Below are positions 25,478-32,538 of a stretch of DNA of 64,000 bases, in pieces (positions within the stretch are counted from its first letter, which is position 1; the number at the start of each line of letters is the position of its first letter). Source of the stretch: Xanthobacter aminoxidans (lineage in GTDB: Bacteria; Pseudomonadota; Alphaproteobacteria; Rhizobiales; Xanthobacteraceae). The position numbers and the translations under genes are program-made. The stretch lies in assembly GCF_023571765.1 (NCBI RefSeq), contig NZ_JAMJXC010000004.1, positions 1 through 64,000 of the forward strand. Direction: 5' to 3'. Under the pieces are notes generated by a model that had not been told where the DNA came from, made no database searches, and saw only the letters and a program-made list of their open reading frames with translations.

Positions 25478-25807
25478 ATGCGCTTTGATTTCGTCTTGGG
25501 CAATGGCTACCCCCATCCGTATCCGGAAGGCCTCTCCGAAGAGCAGCAGGAGGAGATTTCCGGTAATCTGGCAGTCGAGGACTTGCGCCTTAAAGGCGTC
25601 GGCTCTGTCGAGTGGCGGTTTGAGATGACAATCCAGTTCGTCGACCGCGCATCATATGACGACGCCAAGGCTGCAACTGATTGGGAGCCTTACGACGACC
25701 GCGCCCTGATCTTGTCCGTTAACCTGAAAGGTCCCGAAGGGCGTGGGGAGATGCCTGCGATCATCGTCAGGGACAAGGCTTACTGCCGCTGGATGCTAAC
25801 AGCGTGA
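25478..25807 (+). CDS. Early-operon protein, unknown
   Basis: A 109-residue acidic protein (MRFDFVLGNGYPHPYPEGLSEEQQEEISGNLAVEDLRLKG). Strand-rich second half (VEWRFEMTIQFVDRAS, DDRALILSVNLKGP). AGGTGC site before the start. No recognised family. Confidence 0.6.
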   Translation: MRFDFVLGNGYPHPYPEGLSEEQQEEISGNLAVEDLRLKGVGSVEWRFEMTIQFVDRASYDDAKAATDWEPYDDRALILSVNLKGPEGRGEMPAIIVRDKAYCRWMLTA

Positions 25808-25865
25808 CGTCGTGACGCCAGTCCGCGCCCTCTCACGGGAGGGCGCCAGCGGGCGCCAAGCCCCC

Positions 25866-25883
25866 CGGCAATTGTGCCGACCA
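25866..25883 (+). repeat. Leader element copy 4
   Basis: CGGCA-ATTG-TGCCG-ACCA, 16 bases before the ATG at 25900 and just ahead of an AGGAG site. Its spacing favours 25900 over 25894 as the clamp start. Confidence 0.6.
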
Positions 25884-25899
25884 TCTAGGAGCTATGACC

Positions 25900-27894
25900 A
25901 TGCAAACCGCGCACCTGCCGCGTGCCTCCCTGCGCGCCGCGCTCGCTTCCATCATCAAAGCGGTTCCACGCAAGGATCCGATGCCGATCCTTTCAACCGT
26001 GCTCATTGAGGAGCGCGACGGCGCCGTGACCATTCGCGCCACCGATCTTGACGCGGAGGTGTCGGCCATCGTCGACGGCGCCACCGCGACGGCAGGCTTT
26101 GCCGCCTGCCTCCCGGCGCACCAGCTGCGCGACGCGGAGAAGAATGCACCTGGTGCCGAGGATGCCGCGATTACCGTGGACGGTTCGGGCGCCGTGGCTG
26201 CCTTCGGCGCCCTCACGGTCCGCATGGTCTCGCGCGAGCCGCAGGACTTCCCGCGCATACCGGAGCCGGTGGAGCCGGTGGCGTTTACCATCCCGCGCGC
26301 CGCGCTCCGGGAGGCGCTGGCGGCAACCGAGTTCGCCATTTCGACCGAGGAAACCCGCTATTACCTGAATGGCGTGTTCATGCAGCCGAGGCCTGCGCCG
26401 GATTTTGGCGACGCGCTGCGGTTCGTCTCGACGGATGGGCACCGCATGGCGGTGCATGACTGCGGGGTTCGCAACCTTCCCGAATTCGAAGGCGTCATAA
26501 TCCGGCGCGATACGGTCGCCCTCCTCCTGCCGCTCCTCAAGGCCAAGGGCGCGCCGGCCGCAGTGGTGGTGCGCTTCTCGCGCCAGCGGATCGAATTCAC
26601 CTGTGGCGCGGTGGTGGTGCGGTCCAAGCTGATCGACGGCACCTTTCCAGACTATGGCCGATGCGTGCCGCGCGCCGACGTGGGCAACACCCGCGCCACG
26701 TTCAACCGGCGCGCCATGATCGAGGCAATCAAGGCGGTGGCCACCATCAAGGGCAAGCGCGGTTCTGCCGTGGGGCTTTCCTTTGCCGATGGGCAGGCGA
26801 AGCTTTGGGCTTCCAGCGAGGACGGCGGGGCCGAATCCTCCATTCCGTGCGAGGTCTCCGGAACGCCTCTCGATATCGGCTTTAATGGGCGGTACCTGCT
26901 CGACATTTTCGGCGCCATGAACGGCGACGTGGTGACGATCGAGATGCACGACGCCGGCGCGCCGGCGCGGATCGAGGAGCCGGACGGCACCCTTTACGTG
27001 CTGATGCCGATGCGCGTCGGGTTCCGCCCCGCCAAGCCGGCGACCATGGCCGCGCCGGCTCCTGAGGCCAATGCAGCGCCCGCCGCTACGGTAGTGGTGG
27101 AGGTGCCGCCCGTTCCTGCCGTCACCACCGCGCCCGCGCTTGCCGAGCCGGTAACCGCGCCCACGCCGCACGCGCCTCCCATAGACGCGCCCGCTCCAGC
27201 GCCCTCCGCCATCGTCGTCCCGTTCCCTCGCGCCAAGGCCGCGCCCGTGCCTCCGGCTCCGGCCGGGGCGGAGGCCGCTCCGCCCGTCCGGCTGGCGCGC
27301 GCGGTGCCGCCCAGCGCCAGCGGCGCGGCGTTCGGCAGGGAGCGGAGGAGCATCGGCACGGCCGCGCCGCGCCAGGCGGTGCCACCTCGCGCCCGCATCC
27401 CTGCCGATGGAGTTTCGTGCGGAGGCGCACCCCCTACCGAGGCAACTTCTCACGCGGGGCCACCCCCTACCGAGGCAACTCGATGCCGCGCCGCGGCCGC
27501 GCGCCTACTGGATGAACGCACAAGGTTGACCGCTGCGCCACCGCGGCGCGTGGTGCGGCTCGGCTCCGGCCAGGTGGTGACGCTTGGCACCTATGTCGCG
27601 GCCTGGAGGCGGGCCCGCGCCGCTCCGCCCGATGCCCGTTTCCGAGGGTCGCCGTGCGGGTGGGCGGGCGCCGAGGAGAAGGTGGCGGAGATCCTGCGGC
27701 AGTTCCGGGCCGGCATGGATGACCGGATAAACCAGCACCTGCCGTGGTTCGGGCGCGGGCGGAGGTGGGGGCCGGAGTGGCAGGCGGAGGCATCGCGCCT
27801 CGCCCGTGCGGTGAACACGCCCCGGCTGATCGTGAGGTGGGCACCGCCCGAATTCCGCGCTCGCCTCGCGCACCGGATCGAGGATGCGGCATGA
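25900..27894 (+). CDS. dnaN: DNA polymerase III beta sliding clamp with long C-terminal extension
   Basis: A 664-residue protein. Residues 1-365 read as a full three-domain beta clamp: PRASLRAALASIIKAVPRKDPMPILSTVLIEERDG at the start, FVSTDGHRMAVHDC in the middle, and the clamp-type end DGTLYVLMPMRV. The clamp ring tethers polymerase to DNA; a phage copy would support its own replication. Unusually, about 300 residues follow: a Pro/Ala linker (to about 510), a stretch made by two DNA repeats (about 510-527), and a separate basic domain (about 540-664, VVTLGTYVAAWRRARAAPPD ... NTPRLIVRWAPPEFRARLAHRI) that resembles stand-alone small phage proteins. The start at 25900 has AGGAG at 8-base spacing; ATG at 25894 is too close to it. 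Confidence 0.85.
   Translation: MQTAHLPRASLRAALASIIKAVPRKDPMPILSTVLIEERDGAVTIRATDLDAEVSAIVDGATATAGFAACLPAHQLRDAEKNAPGAEDAAITVDGSGAVAAFGALTVRMVSREPQDFPRIPEPVEPVAFTIPRAALREALAATEFAISTEETRYYLNGVFMQPRPAPDFGDALRFVSTDGHRMAVHDCGVRNLPEFEGVIIRRDTVALLLPLLKAKGAPAAVVVRFSRQRIEFTCGAVVVRSKLIDGTFPDYGRCVPRADVGNTRATFNRRAMIEAIKAVATIKGKRGSAVGLSFADGQAKLWASSEDGGAESSIPCEVSGTPLDIGFNGRYLLDIFGAMNGDVVTIEMHDAGAPARIEEPDGTLYVLMPMRVGFRPAKPATMAAPAPEANAAPAATVVVEVPPVPAVTTAPALAEPVTAPTPHAPPIDAPAPAPSAIVVPFPRAKAAPVPPAPAGAEAAPPVRLARAVPPSASGAAFGRERRSIGTAAPRQAVPPRARIPADGVSCGGAPPTEATSHAGPPPTEATRCRAAAARLLDERTRLTAAPPRRVVRLGSGQVVTLGTYVAAWRRARAAPPDARFRGSPCGWAGAEEKVAEILRQFRAGMDDRINQHLPWFGRGRRWGPEWQAEASRLARAVNTPRLIVRWAPPEFRARLAHRIEDAA
27428..27480 (+). 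repeat. Two copies of the CCCCCTACCGAGGCAA element
   Basis: Copies at 27428-27451 and 27461-27480, spaced 33 bases (CTACCG to CTACCG), inside the extension of the clamp gene. Here they are read as P-P-T-E-A-T. Three further copies lie at 28377-28465 in another frame. Confidence 0.75.
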
Positions 27895-28118
27895 CCGGCC
27901 CCGATCCGCCCCGCCGCTTCCCCTACCCCATCGGCACGGTGGTGCGCGCCGTCGACACCTCCGGCCGGGAAACCATCGGCACCGTGGTGTCGTGCCCGAA
28001 TGCCTATGACGTCAGGCTCGACGACGGCAGGTATTGGCCCGGCTCCTTGGTGGTGGAGGTCATCTCCTCCCCCGACGACGACATGGACTTGGACTTTCTG
28101 GAGGACTTCGACCTATGA
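27891..28118 (+). CDS. Small beta-barrel protein, tandem paralogue 1
   Basis: A 75-residue protein (MTGPDPPRRFPYPIGTVVRAVDTSGRETIGTVVSCPNAYDVRLDDG). Strand pattern and G-x-x-V-R-x-V ... G-T-V-V suggest an SH3- or KOW-like barrel, with an acidic tail (SPDDDMDLDFLEDFDL). The next gene has the same layout (PYPxGTxVRxFV...G), so the two look like a duplicated pair. ATGA overlaps on both sides. Confidence 0.6.
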   Translation: MTGPDPPRRFPYPIGTVVRAVDTSGRETIGTVVSCPNAYDVRLDDGRYWPGSLVVEVISSPDDDMDLDFLEDFDL

Positions 28119-28360
28119 GCCACCCCCATCCCTATCCCGTCGGCACTTGGGTGCGCGGGTTCGTCCACGGCCACCCCTACCAAGGGCATGTGACGGCGCA
28201 CCCGACGCCAGACAGCATCATGGTTGGCGGGGCCAACTATGCCAACATCACCGTGCTCGAAAGCGAGGACTTGGACGCGCTGCCGGCGTTCGCTTTCGAA
28301 CCCTCGCCGGATCGGGCCGCGTCGGCTGGGAGCAGCGCGCGACGGAGGCGGGGAGAATGA
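28115..28360 (+). CDS. Small beta-barrel protein, tandem paralogue 2
   Basis: An 81-residue protein (MSHPHPYPVGTWVRGFVHGHPYQGHVTAHPTPDSIMVGGANYANITVLESED) aligning by eye with the preceding protein: P-Y-P-x-G-T-x-V-R, then G-x-V-x-x-x-P, then a closing V-L/V-E strand. Basic end (SSARRRRGE). Function unknown. Confidence 0.6.
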   Translation: MSHPHPYPVGTWVRGFVHGHPYQGHVTAHPTPDSIMVGGANYANITVLESEDLDALPAFAFEPSPDRAASAGSSARRRRGE

Positions 28361-28755
28361 GCAGCCCTCGCGCCCCCACCCCCTACCGAGGCAATTCCAT
28401 GTCGGTGCCGATGCCCACCCCCTACCGGGGAAATTTGACATCCCCCCCTACCGAGGCAACTTCTCGCAACCGCAAGGCGAGAGGATTCGGGATGGCGCGA
28501 CGCTACACCTATGCACGCATCGACCGCCTCGAGCTCTCTCGCCGTCTCGATGCTCTTGGGGTGTCGGTGGGCCAGCTTTCCCGGGCCACGGGGGCGGACA
28601 TGCGCCGAGCCCACCGGTGGCTCGACGGTTCCGAGGACATCCCGCCGCACATCGACCTCATCACCAGGACGTGGGAGCGGGTGCCGGGCGCACTGGCGGA
28701 GGCCAAGGCCTGGGCGGACGAAACCGCTCAGGACGGGCGCGAGTTCACGGAGTGA
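28357..28755 (+). CDS. Helix-turn-helix protein downstream of the repeat cluster
   Basis: A 132-residue reading from the ATG at 28357 (ATGA overlap, GGAGGCGGGGAGA ahead). The first 45 residues are encoded by three copies of the CCCCCTACCGAGGCAA element. The folded part starts at MARRYTYARIDRL (ATG 28492, 87 residues, GAGGATTC ahead), with a helix-turn-helix-like stretch LDALGVSVGQLSRATGADMRRAHRWLDG. The true protein may be the shorter one, with the repeats acting as DNA or RNA sites in its leader; it could bind the repeats itself. Confidence 0.6.
   Translation: MSSPRAPTPYRGNSMSVPMPTPYRGNLTSPPTEATSRNRKARGFGMARRYTYARIDRLELSRRLDALGVSVGQLSRATGADMRRAHRWLDGSEDIPPHIDLITRTWERVPGALAEAKAWADETAQDGREFTE
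28377..28465 (+). repeat. Three copies of the CCCCCTACCGAGGCAA element
   Basis: Copies at 28377-28398, 28416-28436 (variant CTACCGGGGAAATTT) and 28443-28465, with CTACCG cores at 28383, 28422 and 28448. The first two are read as T-P-Y-R-G-N, the third as P-P-T-E-A-T, so the frame is not kept and conservation is at DNA level. Candidate iterons for replication or for a regulator. Confidence 0.75.
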
Positions 28756-29365
28756 ACGGCACCTTGTCAGCCACCAGCCCGTAGACAATCAGGGCGATGG
28801 CTCGATCCTTCCGCTCGATGCCGGTGCGCTGGGCGATCCCCCGCCCCTTCAGCACCCGCTTGAACGGCACCCTGACGGCCTTCGATAGCATCCAGAGGTG
28901 GAGCGCCTTGCGAACCACCTCATTGCCCACATATCGCTTCGGCCAATCCAGCGACTGCTCCATCTGGGCAATCTCATGCGTGCTGGCGGCGCGCACGATG
29001 CGGTTCCGCTGCCGGTCGCCCTTGCTGCGCTCTTCCGCCTCCTGCGTCTGCTGATACCAGAGGTCCAGCTCGCTATAGAGATAGGCCGGCATTGCCGAGC
29101 CATAGCCTCTCGGCCCGACGCGGCCGGCGGTGCGATGCGCCAGCTTGATCGCATCCTCCAAGCGCTCTTCGACCACATCCCTCGACCAGTCCTGATCGGC
29201 GCCGAACTGCTCCTCGTAGGCGGTGACGGTCGCGATCAGGGCGGCGAAGCTCATATCCTCCGCCGGGGGTACCGGGACAGTTTCGTGCGAAGCCGGGACA
29301 TCGCTTCTCATTTTCGGGACATCTCCAGCCAAATGCGGGACATCAGCGGAATTCCAGCAGGTCAA
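28745..29365 (-). CDS. DUF6362-like protein
   Basis: A 206-residue protein. WSRDVVEERLEDAIKLAHRTAGRVGPRGYGSAMP (about residues 60-93) and the later IAQMEQSLDWPKRYVGNEVVRKALHLWMLSKAVRVPFKRVLKGRGIAQRTG fit DUF6362. The last part looks like a sigma-4-type helix-turn-helix (helices around KALHLWML and FKRVLKGRGI). Its stop overlaps the convergent plus-strand gene by 11 bases, which marks the boundary between the two early units. Possibly a late regulator. Confidence 0.7.
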   Translation of the reverse strand: MTCWNSADVPHLAGDVPKMRSDVPASHETVPVPPAEDMSFAALIATVTAYEEQFGADQDWSRDVVEERLEDAIKLAHRTAGRVGPRGYGSAMPAYLYSELDLWYQQTQEAEERSKGDRQRNRIVRAASTHEIAQMEQSLDWPKRYVGNEVVRKALHLWMLSKAVRVPFKRVLKGRGIAQRTGIERKDRAIALIVYGLVADKVPFTP

Positions 29366-31487
29366 GGTCTGCCTCGCTCATCCGCGTGAACTCGGCGTCG
29401 GTGACGGGTGAGGTCCACGCCCCGCCCGTGCTCATCCCCCTGACGGGCTTTCCGGTGAACCAGAGCCACGGATCTTGCGAGCCGATGACGCCGTGCTGGA
29501 CCATGCGATCATGGGCGCGACGCCAGCGCTTGCGCAGTGTCTCCTGCTTCTGCTCATCGGTGCCGTCCAGCCCGCCGGCGTACTGGTCCCAATAGAGCCG
29601 TTTCGCGTGCTTGAGGTGGACGGCTCGCGTGATGCGCGGCGGACAGCGCACATCCTGCGGAGGCACCTGCCCATGCTCGGTGATGGAATCGAGAATGCAT
29701 CGCAGGAACTGGCGATCGAGGTCCGTCCCCTCGAACCCGGCGGCGTCCGGCTTCTGGCGGTCAATGTCCTCCTTCGGCGGCACGCACACGCAGGAGGTGA
29801 TCGCCTTCCCTTTGGCGTCGACCCCCACGTCAACAGAGCGCAGCACGAAGGGCCACGTCTTGCCCGCCTCTGCGTCCTTCTGCTTCGTCACCTTGGCATA
29901 GCGCATCGGCCGGCCGTCTTCGTCGGTGCGCTTGTCGTTCATCTCCACCATCACGACGTTCTCGACGTTGGCGAAGATGGACGTATGCCCGCGCGGCTTC
30001 AGCCCGCCGGCGTTGGCATGGTGGACCACCGAGACGGCCACGCCGAGGTCTTCCGCAATGCGCGTGGCGCGGGCTAGCACCGGGCCGATATCCCGCACGC
30101 TGTTCTCGTCGGCGCCCGGTGTGGCCGCGGCGAAGGTGTCGACCACCACCAGCCGGAGCGGGACGCCAAACCGTTCCTGGAATAGGCTGTGCCAGCCCAC
30201 CCCATCCTCGATCAGGGCGTCTGTGTCCTCGTCGTTGGCGTAGAGGTTGAACTTGCCGGGCAGCAGCACGAAGGGGAGCGGATCGGTCGCTGGTAGATCG
30301 TGCCACTCTCGATAGGCGCGGAGGCGCTTCTTCAGGCCACGGCCGCTCTCCGCCGCGATGTAGAGCACGCCCCCTCTCTCCGCCTGGTGGCCGAAGAACT
30401 CGACGCCTCGGGCCACGCACATGCCCATCTCGACGGCGAAGAAGCTCTTCCCGTGCTGGCTGGGCCCGACGATCATCGATACCTGCCCGGCGGTGATGAC
30501 CTGGTAGATGAGCCATTCGCTCTCGGCACCCACCTTGTCCATGTCCTCCCAGAGGATGGACATGAGGCGCGGCCTCCAGCGGTCATCGCGCTCGGGCGTG
30601 CGCGCGCTGGTCTGCGCAAGCTCGTAGAGGTGATCGACGGTCCCGCCTGCCTCCAGCCACTCCACCACGTCGCCCTTAGGCGGAAGGTTGGGCAGGTCGA
30701 CATAGCGCACCCGCCTCGCCACCGGGAGCAGCTTTGACGCCACCAAGTCGCGGTGCTTCGCCCCCGGCTCGTCGTTGTCGGGAAGGATCACCACATCGGC
30801 GCCGGCGAAATACTCCTCGAACCCCTCGAACCACTTTCCCGCGCCCATGGGGTTGGTGGTGGCAGGGATGCCAAGGGCGGCCAGCCGATCGGCGGCCTTC
30901 TCGCCCTCGACGTAGAACACCAGCGACCGGCTGTCGATCGCCTCCTGCAGTTCGGCCAGCCGGTAGGGCACCACCTGAATATTCTTCAGGTTCCAGATCC
31001 ACTGCCCCTCACGGTTCGGATCCGGGCGCCGCTGCTTGAAGGTCTTCTTGGCCTTGCCTGTCTTCGGGTCTCTCTCCCACGAGCCGTCGGCCAGCTGGAA
31101 TTGCTGGCGCACCGTCTGGCAGACGAGGTTCCCATCGGCGTCGCGATAGTCGTAGACGGCGGCCTCGACCATCTTGGATGGCTTCTGGTGCGGGTTCGGC
31201 TGGCGCTCCACGCGGTCGCGCCCTTCAAGGAACCCGCGCTCCTCCATCCACCGCACCGCGTCGGCGTCGCTCCGCCCGGTCTCGCGCCGCACCAGCGCCA
31301 GCACGCCGCCGCCTTCCTTCAGCTCGTGGTCGAACCATGTGCCCTTGGCAATATCGAGGCTCAGCGAGCCGTTCCGCCCGTAGCGCGGCTCCTTCTCCGT
31401 CGACAGTTGCCGGTTCGGCGGGCCGAGGAGCTCGCCGGCGACGGCCGCGAGGTGCGGGGCAAAGTGATCGTCTGCGTGCTGGCTCAC
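29343..31487 (-). CDS. Primase-helicase: Toprim plus RepA-like ATPase
   Basis: A 714-residue two-part replication protein. N-terminal half: TOPRIM signature FYVEGEKAADRL (Glu194) and VVILPDNDEPG (Asp237, Asp239). C-terminal half: RecA-fold hexameric ATPase with Walker A GPSQHGKS (341-348), Walker B LVVVDTFAA (Asp450) and SVVHHANAGGLKPRGHTSI, the RepA/gp4-type motif. It should lay primers and unwind phage DNA. No zinc-binding domain is obvious; residues 38-90 show a CHC2-adjacent helical part only. The GTG at 31487 overlaps the previous stop (GTGA); the upstream open frame is out-of-frame reading of the SLOG gene. Confidence 0.88.
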   Translation of the reverse strand: MSQHADDHFAPHLAAVAGELLGPPNRQLSTEKEPRYGRNGSLSLDIAKGTWFDHELKEGGGVLALVRRETGRSDADAVRWMEERGFLEGRDRVERQPNPHQKPSKMVEAAVYDYRDADGNLVCQTVRQQFQLADGSWERDPKTGKAKKTFKQRRPDPNREGQWIWNLKNIQVVPYRLAELQEAIDSRSLVFYVEGEKAADRLAALGIPATTNPMGAGKWFEGFEEYFAGADVVILPDNDEPGAKHRDLVASKLLPVARRVRYVDLPNLPPKGDVVEWLEAGGTVDHLYELAQTSARTPERDDRWRPRLMSILWEDMDKVGAESEWLIYQVITAGQVSMIVGPSQHGKSFFAVEMGMCVARGVEFFGHQAERGGVLYIAAESGRGLKKRLRAYREWHDLPATDPLPFVLLPGKFNLYANDEDTDALIEDGVGWHSLFQERFGVPLRLVVVDTFAAATPGADENSVRDIGPVLARATRIAEDLGVAVSVVHHANAGGLKPRGHTSIFANVENVVMVEMNDKRTDEDGRPMRYAKVTKQKDAEAGKTWPFVLRSVDVGVDAKGKAITSCVCVPPKEDIDRQKPDAAGFEGTDLDRQFLRCILDSITEHGQVPPQDVRCPPRITRAVHLKHAKRLYWDQYAGGLDGTDEQKQETLRKRWRRAHDRMVQHGVIGSQDPWLWFTGKPVRGMSTGGAWTSPVTDAEFTRMSEADLDLLEFR

Positions 31488-31906
31488 TTCCAGTCGATCC
31501 TTATGACCTCGATGCCCAGCGCCTCGGCCTGGCGCACACAGTCGGCGGTGCCGGCCCCACCGGGGAAGGCCAGCACCTTGTCGGGACGGAATTCGCGGAG
31601 CATCCGCCCGTTGCGCTCGGGCCCGGCGGCGGTGCCGAGCTGCTGCCAGTTCGCCATGAAGCCGGTGAACCGATCCTTCGGCAGGTGCTTCTTCGCCCAG
31701 CGCACGGCAAGTTCGTCGGCGCCGGTGCGGCAACGCCCGCACGCCAGATCGGTCAACTTCAGCCGCTCCACCGCGGCGGCCATGATCTGATCGAACCGCG
31801 CGCGCTCCAGGTCGGAGCGGTCCTTCGCCTCGCGGAAGGCGTCGAGCGGCGTGTGGGGAGGCACGAAGCCATAGTTCCGGCCGCCGGTGACGACGATGCG
31901 GGTCAT
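31484..31906 (-). CDS. DUF2493 / SLOG (YspA-like) nucleotide-binding protein
   Basis: A 140-residue protein. MTRIVVTGGRNY at the start and GRCRTGADELAVRWAKKH, then FRPDKVLAFPGGAGTADCVRQAEALGIEV, match the YspA/DUF2493 SLOG fold, a Rossmann-like domain binding nucleotide ligands. Phage copies have been linked to NAD- or nucleotide-derived signalling or to defence and counter-defence, but no role is proven. ATGA overlap with the gene before. Confidence 0.8.
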   Translation of the reverse strand: MTRIVVTGGRNYGFVPPHTPLDAFREAKDRSDLERARFDQIMAAAVERLKLTDLACGRCRTGADELAVRWAKKHLPKDRFTGFMANWQQLGTAAGPERNGRMLREFRPDKVLAFPGGAGTADCVRQAEALGIEVIRIDWK

Positions 31907-32274
31907 TCGTCCCCCTCCCCTGCCTCGGCCGCCGCGCGGCCCTGCCAGTTTCCGAGGATCGACACCCGCGGAAGCGACACGGGAAGCTTCCGCGCGAGGC
32001 CGTCGTTGCGCCCCATGGTCACGACGTGGATGGTCATGACGTTCGGGCGGGGCACGTAGACCGGCTTCAACGGCTGGGGCTGCGGTCCTTGGAGAAGCTT
32101 TGTGCGCTTCTGATAGCGGGCGGCACGCGGGTCGCCGGCGTCGCACGCGGCGCGCAGGACGTTGCAGACAGCGGCCGTGGACATGCCCATCCGCCGGGCG
32201 ATGTCGGATGTCTCAAGCTTCTGGCTGAAGAGAGTCAGGACCTTCTCATGATCGAACCTACGAGCGGGCCCCAT
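31903..32274 (-). CDS. Helix-turn-helix protein, unknown
   Basis: A 123-residue protein. FDHEKVLTLFSQKLETSDIARRMGMSTAAVCNVLRAA (residues 7-43) is a resolvase-like helix-turn-helix of the type that binds DNA. The second half is Pro-rich and basic. It overlaps the SLOG gene by four bases. Likely a small DNA-binding accessory of the replication block. Confidence 0.65.
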   Translation of the reverse strand: MGPARRFDHEKVLTLFSQKLETSDIARRMGMSTAAVCNVLRAACDAGDPRAARYQKRTKLLQGPQPQPLKPVYVPRPNVMTIHVVTMGRNDGLARKLPVSLPRVSILGNWQGRAAAEAGEGDE

Positions 32275-32538
32275 CTATGCCTCCTCCTCGGAAGTCTCGG
32301 CCCGGCCGGCGACGATGCGCGGGCACCGCTCCTCGACCCGGCGCTTGGCCGTCTCCAGGCTGCCGTGGGCGCCGAAACGCTCGCCGAGGGCATGCGGATA
32401 GAAAAGCTCGGCATCGGCTGGATCGCTCGAAATGCCGAACCACTGCACGAAGCCGAAGAGCAGCGAGCCAAAGGTGAAGTCGATGCTCCATGAGCACTCG
32501 TCGCCGGTGGAGCGGGGCGCGGACCATTGCGGGGTCAT
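32275..32538 (-). CDS. Early protein, unknown
   Basis: An 87-residue protein (MTPQWSAPRSTGDECSWSIDFTFGSLLFGFVQWFGIS) with a hydrophobic stretch (residues 20-37) that is too polar for a clear membrane span, and an acidic end (AETSEEEA). TAG stop directly before the next ATG. Similar proteins occur beside phage methyltransferase genes; no function known. Confidence 0.55.
   Translation of the reverse strand: MTPQWSAPRSTGDECSWSIDFTFGSLLFGFVQWFGISSDPADAELFYPHALGERFGAHGSLETAKRRVEERCPRIVAGRAETSEEEA

Noticed and set aside
25993-27453. 486-residue minus-strand open frame
   Set aside because: Antisense to the sliding clamp gene, which has clear family motifs.
27428-28465. CRISPR-like array
   Set aside because: The five repeats have unequal short spacers, two lie inside a coding region, and no cas gene is near.
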